Assembly: GCA_922989275.2 (NCBI GenBank)
Contig: OV277872.1
Location: 29,776,119-29,840,118, forward strand
DNA: 64,000 bases
Direction of reading: 5' to 3'
Origin: Gari tellinella
Lineage: Eukaryota; Mollusca; Bivalvia; Cardiida; Psammobiidae
Of this stretch, positions 29,953 to 39,981 are shown piece after piece; position 1 is the first letter of the stretch, and each line of letters opens with the position of its first letter. The notes under the pieces are model-generated. The model ran no database searches. It was not told the origin of the DNA and saw only the letters and a list, made by a program, of their open reading frames with translations. A program made the position numbers and the translations under genes.

Positions 29953-30686
29953 AATCAATTATATTCAATGTTTACAGATTAAAGCCAGGTCAGGTGTCCG
30001 ATTATGCCTTGAATTGTGTGCAAATAAGATTAAAAGTATATAGTGTAAAACTTGCAAAATGCGTCATTTTCTAACGTGCAATTCATTTCACGTGCCTTCA
30101 ATTTTGTTACAGGGGGTATAAAGGCGCTTTCTCTGCTGTAGCACATTCAATTCAATCTACGAGATAAAGGTCAGGACCCACATGAAGCAGAATGCAATTG
30201 GATCGGGGGGGGGCTCTTCTCAGGGGCGTAGCTAGGCTAATGTGTGTGCGCACTCTTACCAATGGGGTTCGGGCATGCTTCCCGGGGAAATGGTATTCCT
30301 AAATGGCCTCTGTGCGTTCAGTTGGCGTTTCGCGCATTCCAAACAACTACACTACAGACATAAATATATGAAAGATCTAGATAGTTTATAGGGAAAGTTA
30401 TTGGAGGACACGCCTCCCCAACCCCTGTTCCTAGGGGCTTGGAAAGTCAATGTAATAAACAAGCTTGTTACATAAAGCCATGTTGAAACATCTGCTCAAA
30501 GACGCACTTATACATGTAACTTGAAGTAGTTTTATCTTCAAACAAGCCATTTATATACATGTACATGTATAATACTAATGTCAATTGCCATCTGTTTGAT
30601 TTGTTATTACCAAGCTAGTTAGAGTTTTACTTTCTCAGAACCAAAAATGTTTTTATAATATTTATAGTTGCATTAAGCAGTCAATA
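29953..30686. other. Unassigned, possible hAT-type end at 30221
   Basis: CAGGGGCGTAGCTAGG at 30221-30236 looks like a hAT terminal sequence following a poly-G tract, but no matching inverted end was found. Otherwise nothing recognised. Confidence 0.35.
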
Positions 30687-30936
30687 TACAGTGGATAATC
30701 TGTTATTCTTTCCCACTAAACGCGTTTACGCTAAAACTATTATTTGCAGTGCAAACAGTTTGGAGCCAGATCAGACGCCGGGTAACCCGGCGTCTGATCA
30801 GGCTCCAAACTGTTTGCCACCATGATAAACAAGAATTATCAGAATTGTCTAAAAGTTGTTCTTTTCTACGTTTTAGTGCTTTGCGTTTGCGTACGTTTGC
30901 GTTTAAACGGGAAAGAATAACAGATTCTCCACTGTA
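30687..30936 (-). mobile_element. MITE-A, full length
   Basis: 250 bp, near consensus (TACAGTGGATAATCTG to CTCCACTGTA), GGGTAACCC centre. Confidence 0.92.
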
Positions 30937-31060
30937 TCAACGCACAGACATTAACCATCGTTAAGGGGATTAATGTCTGTTTATAATATCACAAAGAGAT
31001 CAAAAACCTTGATGTTCGTTTAATCTATTCTCTACTTTCTTCAAACTTGATTAGACTTTG

Positions 31061-31296
31061 TACAGAAGAGAAGGCGTTATGTTTCGCTTCAATAAACGTG
31101 TTTATGCAAAAACGACAGTGTCAATATTGCAAACACTTTGGAGACCATATCCCGGCGTCAGATATGGCTCAAAATTGTGTGTTACTTGGGTAAAACTAAA
31201 TTGAACAAAATGTGATGACATATAATTGTTTTATTTCATTGCATAGCATTTACGTTTAAACAGGAAATAATAACAGTTTCGCCATTGACACTGTAG
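31061..31296 (-). mobile_element. MITE-A, diverged
   Basis: TACAGAAGAGAAGGCGTTAT, AATAAACGTGTTTATGC, a shortened hairpin (CATATCCCGGCGTCAGATAT), GTTTAAACAGGAAATAATAA, GACACTGTA. Confidence 0.78.
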
Positions 31297-31303
31297 TCTG
31301 TAC

Positions 31304-31533
31304 TACAGTGTCACCTCCCTACAACGGCCATCTGAACAACGATTACCTCCTTACAACAATACTGTTCCCATAACAAGACAATTATGTCTAACATTTTCAG
31401 GGCTGCAATGTCGTCTGCTTTAAATTGTCGTCTGCTGTTTTTCTCAAAATCACATATTGGACTTTTGACAGGAAAACAAATATGACGAGTGACAAATAGG
31501 TTGAATCCAGCTCAGATGGCGCGTTAGGCAATT
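31304..31533 (-). mobile_element. MITE-B, truncated in the hairpin
   Basis: TACAGTGTCACCTCCCTACA, TCGTCTGCTTTAAATTGTCG, then the left hairpin arm; it ends near GGCGCGTTAGGC. Confidence 0.8.
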
Positions 31534-31660
31534 GGTCGGAGGCCTGGTCGGACAACGGTTTATCCGGTGTCTGATCTTGTTAAAACTGTATGACATTGGC
31601 ATATTGTTTTAGCATTAAAACGTTTTTAGGAACGAATACAGTATTCTCCCATGTGTCTTA
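31534..31660 (+). mobile_element. MITE-A right-half fragment
   Basis: GCCTGGTCGGACAACGGTTT, GTGTCTGATCTTGTTAAAAC, TTTTAGCATTAAAACG, then CAGTATTCTCCCATGTG. Confidence 0.6.
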
Positions 31661-31819
31661 GACATTACGTTATACTTAATACGATGTAAAATAAAATGCA
31701 GAAATATAATGTTATTTTTTTTGGCAGTAAACTGTTTGAATATTGTAGGGCTGTTTGTCTTCATTTCTTGTGCTGAACGTTTCTTTAACACTTTTATTGT
31801 CAAATTTAACGTAAAGTGT

Positions 31820-32278
31820 ATCTCTTTACCACTATAATGTCGTCTGCTTCAATAATGCTGTCTGCAATATTATTTGAAAGTTATATGTCTGGGCAGTATG
31901 TCTGACGTAATCTAAAACGAGTGTCAAACAGTTTGGATCCTGTTTAGACATCGCGTAACGCGCCGTCTGCTCAGGACTCAAACTGTTTGCAAATGTGCCA
32001 TTTAACCCTTTACCCAATAACCCGTTTATAACATTAAATACAGGTACTCACTTAAAGCAGGTTGAAAGTAAAGCAGAATGTGCCTTAAGGCACATTCTGC
32101 TTTACTTTCAGCCTGCTTTAAACTACCATCTGCTAGGTTATATAAAATATTTGTTATGATAATTGTTCATGAGGGTATAAACTGGAACTATTTTCTTCAG
32201 CGGAGGAATAAATTAAATACGCTAAAAGTCGCTTCTATGGGGGAAAGGGTTAAGGTCATTGACAGTGAAAGGGTTAAA
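31820..32278 (-). mobile_element. MITE-C split by a MITE-F
   Basis: Left part to about 32001 holds ATAATGTCGTCTGCTTCAAT and the core-1 hairpin (ACATCGCGTAACGCGCCGTC). The C right end GTCATTGACAGTGAAAGGGT then TAA follows the nested F at 32254-32278. Confidence 0.85.
32002..32253 (+). mobile_element. MITE-F nested in MITE-C
   Basis: TTAACCCTTTACCC to GAAAGGGTTAA, 252 bp, perfect core-2 hairpin (GCAGAATGTGCCTTAAGGCA). Insertion at TTAA. Confidence 0.93.
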
Positions 32279-32312
32279 GAAGAAGAATCTACTATCTTTT
32301 TCACATGAATAT

Positions 32313-32770
32313 TCTGAAGTATATCCTCACTATTACGACCACTAAATTGTGTTAATTATTATGTGTTTACATCAGGTGACTGCTTAACCCTTTACCTGAT
32401 AGCCTATTTCTATTACTTAAGATATGTGACTACTTAAAGCAGGTTGAAAGTAAAGCAGAATGCGCCTTAGGGCGCATTCTGCTTTACTTTCAGTCTGCTT
32501 TAAGCTATAATGTGCTATAATATAGAAAATATTCCCAATAATTCATATCCATACTGATTAAATTCAAACTATTTTCTTCAGCGGATGAATAAATCATATC
32601 CGCTAAAAGGCGCTTCTATTAGGGAAAGGGTTAAAGACGGTGACAGTAAAACAGAGAGCCTCTGTAGGAGCTTTCTGTTTAATTTTCACAATGCTTCAAG
32701 CTGTCACTTGCCTTTTTTACAATCAATTAACCTTCGCTTTAGTGACTGTAACAGAGAGGTTTTATTGTTC
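32313..32770. mobile_element. MITE-E split by a MITE-F
   Basis: Left part CCTCACTATTACGACCACTA to GGTGACTGC (32383). The right part resumes at AGACGGTGACAGTAAAACAG (32635) and runs through GAGCTTTCTG and the inverse arm to GAGGTTTTATTG. Confidence 0.88.
32384..32634 (+). mobile_element. MITE-F nested in MITE-E
   Basis: TTAACCCTTTACCTGA to GGGAAAGGGTTAA, 251 bp. It lies exactly in the CTTAAAGC of the E hairpin arm, so TTAA is both target and duplication. Hairpin GCAGAATGCGCCTTAGGGCG with inverse. Confidence 0.94.
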
Positions 32771-32928
32771 TTATATAAGCTCGTTTTCTGACAAAACAAA
32801 GGTCTATGCTTAATGAAAAGTGACATATTTTGAAACAATTTCAGACATAGTATTTTATTATGTCGGGATGGTAATAAACGTCTGGATGAGTTTTGCCATA
32901 CTGTGGATTACATCTTTACTACAGTTGA

Positions 32929-33190
32929 ATAGTGGAAAAGACGTTATTATTTCCCGTTAAACATACACATACAAAGGTCCGAAGTATTGTCTTTAAACGC
33001 AAACGTATTTTAGTTTTATAGAAACTCTACTAATTAAAAATGGCTTACGATTTAATCTGAATGTAAACAGTTTAAAGCTTGATCAGACGCTTGGTTACCC
33101 GGCGTCTCATTTGAATCCTTACTGTTTGCAATCGAAATATTAAATTCAGCATAAACCTGTTTTTTGAAAAGGATAACGTCTTTCCATCGT
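32929..33190 (+). mobile_element. MITE-A, diverged with a small internal insertion
   Basis: ATAGTGGAAAAGACGTTATT; GTTAAACATACACATAC followed by a second TTTAAACGCAAACG suggests a short duplication in the left arm. Hairpin CTTGGTTACCCGGCG. Confidence 0.8.
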
Positions 33191-33261
33191 ACTTTACACG
33201 TTTGTTTTGACCAAGAATGTTTTTGTGTCTTTGCATATTCCGTTATGGAAACATGTATAGT

Positions 33262-33504
33262 TACAGTGGAAGTGGAGGAGAAACGTTATTATTTCCAAAT
33301 AAACGCATTTACACTGAACTTGCAAACATTTGAACCAGACCAGACACCGGTTAACCCAAAGTATAATAAGGCTCCAAACTTTTTGCCACTCAGTTTAAAA
33401 TAAGTCGTCAAAATTATTAAAAAAAAAGTTGTCATTCAACCCATTGTAATGCACTACATGTGCGCTTCGATTGCCGGGAAAAGAATAACGTTATCTCCAC
33501 TTTA
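33262..33504 (-). mobile_element. MITE-A, diverged
   Basis: TACAGTGGAAGTGGAGGAGA (end partly duplicated), AATAAACGCATTTACAC, arms CAGACCAGACACCGG and AAGGCTCCAAAC without GC-rich pairing, TTATCTCCACTTTA. Confidence 0.78.
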
Positions 33505-33746
33505 ACACGTTTTATTATATACCTACCAATGTTCTGCCCGAAATATTTCCGTATTTGATCGAACAAATACACCTTGACGGATTGAAAATTCCGTATTACC
33601 CATGTACCTTGTGTAATGGGGAAAGAACGTTTACTGTGTAGTCGGAAGTTCGGAACTACTTTACACACTACAGGGGCATAGAAAATAGCTATAAACATTT
33701 CTTTCGTTTTTTATTTTATTATTATTATATGAGGTATATAATAAAA
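33505..33746. other. Short unassigned AT-rich stretch
   Basis: No family signature seen; TTATTATTATTAT simple sequence near 33715. Confidence 0.4.
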
Positions 33747-33905
33747 GGAACATTACTATACTTTGCATATCTTATGTACCGGATCACTCGAGTTGTGTGT
33801 GTAAAGGCTATATCCAACTCGACCTTCGGTCTCGTTGGATATAGCCTTTACACACACAACTCGAGTGATCCGGTGCATAAGATATGCAAAGTATAGTAAT
33901 ATTCC
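33747..33905. repeat. Long near-perfect palindrome (arms about 75 bp)
   Basis: ATTACTATACTTTGCATATC ... GGATATAGCCTTTACACACA forms a hairpin centred on ACCTTCGGT near 33834. Only one or two mismatches are visible in the arms (GTACCGG against CCGGTGC). It matches none of the MITE families. Confidence 0.93.
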
Positions 33906-33940
33906 GTTTATACTCGACATTTAATACATTTGTATCACTA

Positions 33941-34210
33941 TACAGTAGAGAATATGTTATTCTTTCCCGTGTAAACGGAAACGAAACGCAAACGCATTAC
34001 AATAAAAAGTATAAAATGACAACTGTTTTAAAAGGTCTAATTTTGATGTAATCAGAAAGGCAAACAATTCGGCATCTGGTCGGGCTCCAAACTGTTTGGT
34101 ACCAGACCCTGGAATACCCGGCATCTGAACTGGATCCAAAATGTTTGCATTGGAAATAATTATTTTAGCGATAACGCTTTTATCGGGAAAGAATAACGTC
34201 TTCTCATTTC
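33941..34210 (+). mobile_element. MITE-A with a partly repeated right arm
   Basis: TACAGTAGAGAATATGTTAT; GGGCTCCAAACTGTTTGGTA precedes a second right arm (CCCGGCATCTGAACTGGATC), so part of the hairpin is doubled. The right end is weak (CTTCTCATTTC). Confidence 0.8.
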
Positions 34211-34217
34211 TATGACG

Positions 34218-34691
34218 TCACGAATGACGTATCCATTGTAGTTGCGAGAGAGATTTGAACTTGTTGCGCCCTGGCGTCGAGTATTCTAGTTTCTTTTCAA
34301 ACAATGCATCAGTAAATAGTGATTTTTTTCTCTTCAAATCGTGTTGGCCAAAATCAGGGGACTCATAAAGAATCCCATCGGAACAAGTTTTGAATTGTTT
34401 ATCAGTTTGAAATGAATCATTAAAAAGCACCCTGACATGACAAACCTAGACAAAACTTCAGTTGGATCTAGAACTGTCACCCCATGTGGTCATGGGGCAG
34501 CTGAGCCTGGTCAACTGACACAAAAGAACGGGGACCACTGTCATTGTCTGGCATGATATAATAGATGGCTGCAAAAAGGTTTTACCTTTTGAGTAATTCA
34601 ATCGAAGGATAAAATCCATCATAAAGTCATTTATCACATAAATTGCGGTCTGGGAGTGGAATTCAGCCATTATGTAAATATCGTAATCCAC
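34218..34691 (-). pseudogene. Unassigned decayed coding-like frame
   Basis: On the reverse strand one frame runs from 34691 to 34218 with two stops (about 34458 and 34446), so the two frames of 77 and 70 codons are in register and could be one decayed coding block. Composition is protein-like and unlike the MITE-derived frames: MDYDIYIMAEFHSQTAIYVI at the start, KTCSDGILYESPDFGQHDLK and EYSTPGRNKFKSLSQLQW further on. No signal peptide, membrane segment or known motif is evident. I do not recognise the family, and chance cannot be excluded. Confidence 0.3.
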
Positions 34692-34904
34692 AAGTGAAAT
34701 ATCCTTTCTTGGGATCCGGTTAACTCTCTTCGTCTACAAGCGCTGCATATGCAGCGGGACACCAAATGACGGCATTTGCGGCGACGTTACCGTAAACAAA
34801 GTCAGGTTTTAGCGGGAAAACAATATAGCAGAAATACTTCAAACTACGGCTTCGATTAATTACATCTGTGTTTAAAAGTGTTATGTGATAAATAGAATCT
34901 CACA

Positions 34905-35030
34905 TTCGTGCTCATTACTTATCAATTTTAATAAACTCGTTGACTAAAATCAATATGACCCTCGCCAATGCTCGCGTCATATTAGTTTAGTCAATTCGTG
35001 TATTAAAAATGATAAATAATCAGCACTCAT
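34905..35030. repeat. Imperfect palindrome (arms about 50 bp)
   Basis: GTGCTCATTACTTATCAATT ... CTAAAATCAATATGAC pairs with GTCATATTAGTTTAGTCAAT ... AATAATCAGCAC around CCTCGCCAATGCTCGC. It is older than the palindrome at 33747 and unrelated in sequence. Confidence 0.8.
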
Positions 35031-35418
35031 ATCAGATCCTCTATTTATGTTAACGTCAGTTCAAGAACTGAAAATGTTAAAATCAATAATATTTGTTACT
35101 CAGGAGTACAGATATCTAGATCAATACCTCATGTTTTTATATCGATGTAATGAGGTGCTGATCTGGCAAGTCGTCTCCTGGAGTCGCGATATGACTTAAA
35201 TATTGTTAAAGAGGCTTAACACTGTTTGACATTTCAGGGGTGATTGCGATAATTAACAAAGGATTTATGTATTCTATGACTACACAATTAGGAGCGAAAT
35301 GAAAGTTTAGACCCTTCATTAATTACTGAAATTGTTTATGCAAATATTTCAAACCTGCACGCAATTCTGACGATATTATACCAGTTGTATGCGGATCAAT
35401 CAATCTTCAAAGAAATAA
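35031..35418. other. Unassigned stretch
   Basis: No element recognised. Confidence 0.4.
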
Positions 35419-35609
35419 CTACAGGGGAAAAAGAGTTATTCTTCCCCGTTTTTAAAAACGCAAATGACACGCAAAATTATTACAATAAAATGTAGAACTT
35501 CAAATAATTTATTTTTGTCTCAGTGGCAAACAGTTTGGAGCCAGACTAGACGCCGGGTTACCATAACATAAGGGAGTTTATTTGGAAATAATAACATATT
35601 CTCCAATGG
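35419..35609 (+). mobile_element. MITE-A lacking the right half of the hairpin
   Basis: TACAGGGGAAAAAGAGTTAT, hairpin left arm to ACGCCGGGTTACC, then directly ATAACATAAGGGAGTTTATT and TATTCTCCAATG. Confidence 0.78.
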
Positions 35610-35865
35610 AAAATGAAAATACATTTATTAAGGAAATAATGAATTGCTTTAAACACATCCTCTGCAAAGAAATCAAAATCAATTTGATTTTAGCTTTTTT
35701 TTAAACTAAATAACGGTTGAATATGAGTACTAAATAGTTGGGTCCAGAACAGACACTGTGTCAGAATTATCAAAATGCTGTCTTCTTTAATATTTACTAC
35801 ATGCAAATTGAATATTCATCGTGTTAATTTTGTTTGACTTGGAAAGTAACACGGCATTTTCAATG

Positions 35866-36038
35866 TACAGTGGATAATTCGTTATACTTTCCCGTTTAAA
35901 CGCAATTGCAAGGCACTAAAATGCAGAAAAGGGCAACATTTGTATAATTCTGACTATTCCTTTTAATATGACTGGAAAACATTTGAAAACCTGATCAGAC
36001 GCCGGGTTACCCGGCGTCTGATCTGGCTCCAAACTATC
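35866..36038 (+). mobile_element. MITE-A, right third missing
   Basis: TACAGTGGATAATTCGTTAT to the end of the hairpin (GGCTCCAAACTAT), then lost. Confidence 0.82.
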
Positions 36039-36068
36039 TAGTGGCCGTGGAGAGTTCTTGCTTGTACA

Positions 36069-36678
36069 GTACAAGGGAGAAAACGTTATTCTTTACAAAA
36101 ATAGCGTTTACGCTAAAACTATTATTTGCAGTGCAAACATTGTGGAGCCGGATCAGACGCCGGGTTACCCGGCGTCTGATCAGGTTCCGAACTGTTTGCC
36201 TCTCAGATGAAAATAAATGGTCAAAGTTATCAAAAGGTTGACATTTTATCCATTTTTGTAGCACTGCGTTTGCGTTTCGTTTGCGTGTAAATCGAAAGAA
36301 ATACAGCGTTCCCTTTTTACAACGACAACCAATGGGAGACAACGATTGTGTTCGTTGTTCTGAGGGAGTCGTTATAGGGAGGGAAATTGGTTTACATTTG
36401 CAAACAGCTTGAATCCAGATCAGACGCCGCGTAACGCGGCGTCTGACCTGGATTCAAGCTGTTTGTCACTCGTCATTATTGTTTTTCTGTCAAAATGTAT
36501 AATATGTAAATTTGAGAAAACAGCAGACGACAATTTTAAGTACACTATATTGCAGCCGTGAAAAGGTTGGACATATTTACATTGTTTCGGGAACAACGGA
36601 GATAGTAGTTGTAAGGAGGGGACCCTTGTTCGGAGGGCAGTTGTAGAGAGGGAGTACTGTACTCTCTTCTCCACTGTA
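36069..36678 (-). mobile_element. MITE-A split by a MITE-B
   Basis: Left 36069-36303: TACAAGGGAGAAAACG, GCGTTTACGCTAAAACTATT, a hairpin with GGGTTACCC although this orientation normally has GGGTAACCC, GCGTTTCGTTTGCG. The terminal CTCTTCTCCACTGTA follows the nested B at 36662-36678. Confidence 0.88.
36302..36661 (+). mobile_element. MITE-B nested in MITE-A, full length
   Basis: TACAGCGTTCCCTTTTTACA to GAGGGAGTACTGTA, 360 bp. Host A sequence continues on both sides at a shared TA. Clean hairpin (GAATCCAGATCAGACGCCGC and inverse). I use this as the reference B. Confidence 0.94.
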
Positions 36679-36848
36679 ATCATGATCAGTGGGTGTCGGC
36701 AATGGACTCAGTGATTGCTGAGGTTGCAGTGCAATATTGTCATTGATCAGGTGAATTATTCACGTTGAAAGTCAACTTTTCTGATTAATGACAAAATGAT
36801 GAGGAATCTACATGCAATGTGCTCGCTACATCTATATACATGTACATG

Positions 36849-37094
36849 TACAGTTGAAAACGTTACTCTTTTCCAATAAACGCGTTTACGCGAAAACTAT
36901 AATTTCTATTGCAAACAGTTGAGCCAGATCAGACACCGGGTAAACCGGCGGCTAATCAGGCTCCAAACTATTTGCCCTCACGGTTAAAATCAACATTCAA
37001 AATTGTCGAAAATATTTCATTTTCTCATTTTATTACAATGCGTTTGCGTTTCGTTTACGTTTAAACGGGAATGAATAACGTAGTATCCACTGTA
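36849..37094 (-). mobile_element. MITE-A, second subfamily
   Basis: TACAGTTGAAAACGTTACTC to CGTAGTATCCACTGTA, 246 bp, hairpin CGGGTAAACCGGCG. Confidence 0.88.
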
Positions 37095-37108
37095 CGTAGT
37101 GTACATAG

Positions 37109-37505
37109 TACAGTATAACCTCTCTTTACAACAACACCCGAAGGGAGACAAAAATTGTGCGTGTTGTTAGGAAGGAGTTGTTATAAGGAGGGAAAATTAC
37201 TAGCCTTCGGGTGCTGAACACGATTTGGCTTACATTTGCAACCAGCTTAAATTCAGATCAGACACCGCTTTACGCGGTGTCTGGTCTGGGTTCAAACTGT
37301 TTGCAACTCGTCATTATGTGTTTTTTCTGTCAAAATTTTAAATATGCTACTTTGAGAAAAACCAGCAGACGATAGTTTTAAGCACATGATACATTTGTAT
37401 TTCAGCAGTGAAAGCGTTAGACATATTGTTTGGGGAACAGCGGCAAGCACTGGTGTAAGGAGGGAATCGTTGTTCGGATGGCCGTTGTAGGGCGGGAGTA
37501 CTGTA
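37109..37505 (+). mobile_element. MITE-B, full length
   Basis: TACAGTATAACCTCTCTTTA to GGGCGGGAGTACTGTA, 397 bp; small insertion near 37195 (TAGCCTTCGGGTGCTGAACA). Modules AGCAGACGATAGTTTTAAGC near 37365. Confidence 0.88.
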
Positions 37506-37548
37506 CATCCAATCTATAATTTAGTCGTGTCATGACAAATTGAAACGC

Positions 37549-37769
37549 CTTTTTGAGCATTAAATCTATCTCTCCCCTGCAGAAAATAGTTATTTATACA
37601 GTCGTAAACATGTACCAAAAATGTTTCTATGTTATATCAGTTGGTAGCTTAAAGCAGGTTGATACATGTAGCAAAACAGAATGCGCATTTAAGGCGCACT
37701 TTGCTTTACTATCAACATGCTTTAAGTAATAACCTGTCTGCAAAACTATGTTTAGAGGCAAAGGGTTAA
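37549..37769 (-). mobile_element. MITE-F
   Basis: CTGCAGAAAATAGTTATTTA, CATGTACCAAAAATGTTTCT, core-2 hairpin GCAGGTTGATACATG and CAGAATGCGCATTTAAGGCG, ending GGCAAAGGGTTAA. The outer left terminus is eroded. Confidence 0.82.
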
Positions 37770-37839
37770 ATATTTGATTATCTTCGTTTTTGTCGTTAAA
37801 ACTATCGTCTGAATAAACAGCCGTCATAGGTGGAATATG

Positions 37840-38215
37840 TGCACATGGGAAAGTACGTTATTCTTTCCAAATACATATTGTCGTGCTGCAACAAATATTT
37901 CCACTGTTAGTTTAAACATATTTTATTTCAAAATAGTACATATTTATAATCATAGATAAATATACTCTAGGACGAAAACGAAAGCAACATTTGCTTATTA
38001 GGTTCTTCTCCTAGTTTGTGGCTGAATACAATCACGATTAACAAATAAACATTTGGAATAAAGGAATGTTCCACTGTTACTATATAAGGGCCAAGATCCG
38101 ACGCCGGATCAGATTCCAAGCTGTTTACTACTTATATAATATAAAGCAAATTGCCAGAACTTAAAAGCTGACACTTGCTAAATTCATTGAAATAGCGTTT
38201 GTGTTGAAACCGCAG
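37840..38215. mobile_element. Degraded MITE-A pieces
   Basis: ACATGGGAAAGTACGTTATT at the left, TTGGAATAAAGGAATGTTCC near 38053 and GATCCGACGCCGGATCAGAT near 38094 look like rearranged A fragments. Confidence 0.45.
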
Positions 38216-38340
38216 CTCAACTGCAACTGTAAGAAGTATACTTTGAATTAGAAACAGAACTCAATCGGCTACCAATTATTTACGATAAACCTCCAAACAT
38301 GATCGCTGTGTTCGCGACCTCATAATGTTCATACTATCAG

Positions 38341-38485
38341 GCTCCGATGTTATAAAGCGTTTAGTTGAGTCTGAATGTGTTCCCAAGCCTTTGATTGGTC
38401 AGATTTGAGCCTAGGCTCAAATCTGACCAATCAAACGCTTGGGAACGAGTTTAGACTCAAGTCAAAAGCTTTATAACCTCGGAGC
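38341..38485. mobile_element. Foldback H, best copy
   Basis: 145-bp palindrome with GCTCCGATGTTATAAAGC / GCTTTATAACCTCGGAGC ends, TTTGATTGGTCAGATTTGAG arms and GCCTAGGC centre. Related to 10396-10557. Confidence 0.88.
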
Positions 38486-38762
38486 AGGACGTGTATCCCT
38501 GGGTTATGCGTTCATTTGGAATCTGGCATTAACTGAATCAGATTAATCATTTACCAATGGGTAAATATCGTGACTTTTGCCTATGAATTACTACAATGTA
38601 TCTGTATGGAGTGACCTTGAATCAGTGTATACAAGTATTATGAAATATGCAGATATAATTCTAGTCAATACTCATGCCGTTAATAACCTCTTGATCGCTA
38701 CCTATAGTAAAGACACTTGAGTAGTAAACGTGTGAGTGGTTAATATTGTATAATTAATATTT
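38486..38762. other. Unassigned stretch
   Basis: No element recognised. Confidence 0.4.
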
Positions 38763-39948
38763 TACAGTGTAGTAAATGTTATTCCCTGCCAATAAACGTG
38801 CTCATGCTGAATCAGTCAATTACATCGAAAACAGTGTGGAGCCAGATCAGACGCCGGATAATGAGGCGTATGACCAGGCTCAACAATATTAAAATCAATT
38901 TTGCTAATAAGATAAAAATGAGGAAATCAGTACTTTTAAAGACATACTCGCCTATATTAAAACTGTTGAAAAATAAACTTCTTAAATACCTTGATCACTA
39001 TATATTTTCTGATTTGCAATACATTTATTACCATAAAAATTAATTTTGAAAAGTTCTCATTGGTAAATTAAGTAACATATAGTCCTTTCCGTACAGGCAC
39101 TGTTTCAAGATTTGAAAAAACTGTCCCGAGTAGCAGTTCTTGTAGAAATTATGTTTATATTTATATTAGCAGCACTGTAAATGCTTGAATTAACTAAAGC
39201 TTTATTAAATGCTGTTGTATTCACATACACTCATATATTTACCAATTTAAGCAAATATTGGATGAACATGTCTCATTTTAAGGCCAACAGAGACCCAATT
39301 TGGCTATTGGGGGAGGTAAAATCTACATAAAATCTAAGGGTGTAGGGTTAGACTTTTGACCATATTTCATAAATGAGCATAGTGACACCTACGTTACCAT
39401 TTGATACGGAATACTTTAACCTAGATGTCTAGAAAGATTAAATAATTTTTTACGGAAACTTTTTACATAATTGATGTTTTTGTGAGACATTGGCAAGAAA
39501 AAATGTCTTATTTTTCCGGTTTTCAGCATTCATTTTAGCCAAAAAGCTCATTAAAACACAAGAAAGAGCTTTAAAAAGTTTATTTCACACTTGCTTGTGA
39601 TAAATGAATGCTAGAAAATTAAAAAGTGTACTAGAAATATGTTATTTTGTTGTAATATAAGTGCATTTGTCCCTTATGACGTTTTCTGCTCTGACAATTA
39701 GCAAATGCGGCAAACGTAACACTTTTCAAAGCCAGCTAGAGCTAAAAAAAGAAAGGCAACCCCCAAATTTTATTTTAGCAATTTGCTTATACAGACCTTA
39801 ATTCAACTTGTGGAACACTTCATGAGATTCTGTCGGTTTTTTCAAATACGCAAGTATCCCTTTAAAAAATGGCAATTTCTACATTTATTGCAATGCGTTT
39901 ACATTTCTTTTGCGTTCAAACGTAAATGAAACACATATCCGCTGATGT
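38763..39948 (-). mobile_element. MITE-A split by a 922-bp TTAA element
   Basis: Left 38763-38939: TACAGTGTAGTAAATGTTAT, hairpin GACGCCGGATAATGAGGCG, GGCTCAACAATATTAAAATC. Right from 39862: ATGGCAATTTCTACATTTAT, GCAATGCGTTTACATTTC, a terminal region near GATGTA. Confidence 0.75.
38940..39861. mobile_element. 922-bp TTAA-flanked element
   Basis: Between TTAA at 38936-38939 and 39862-39865. Imperfect inverted ends of about 27 bp: AGACATACTCGCCTATATTA and, in reverse complement, AGGGATACTTGCGTATTTGA. The interior is AT-rich and non-coding. The ends resemble those of the 14336 element (AGAGACTCGC / AGGGACTCGC). Confidence 0.72.
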
Positions 39949-39981
39949 ATAATTAATATGTTAGGTAACAAAAGTTTGTGC

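Noticed and set aside
30221..30686. hAT element starting CAGGGGCGTAGC
   Set aside because: No matching inverted terminus or 8-bp duplication found, so only the possible end is noted.
33834..33842. UUCG RNA tetraloop at the centre of the long palindrome
   Set aside because: ACCTTCGGT is simply the odd-length centre of a perfect palindrome; pairing gives a three-base loop and no evidence of an RNA role.
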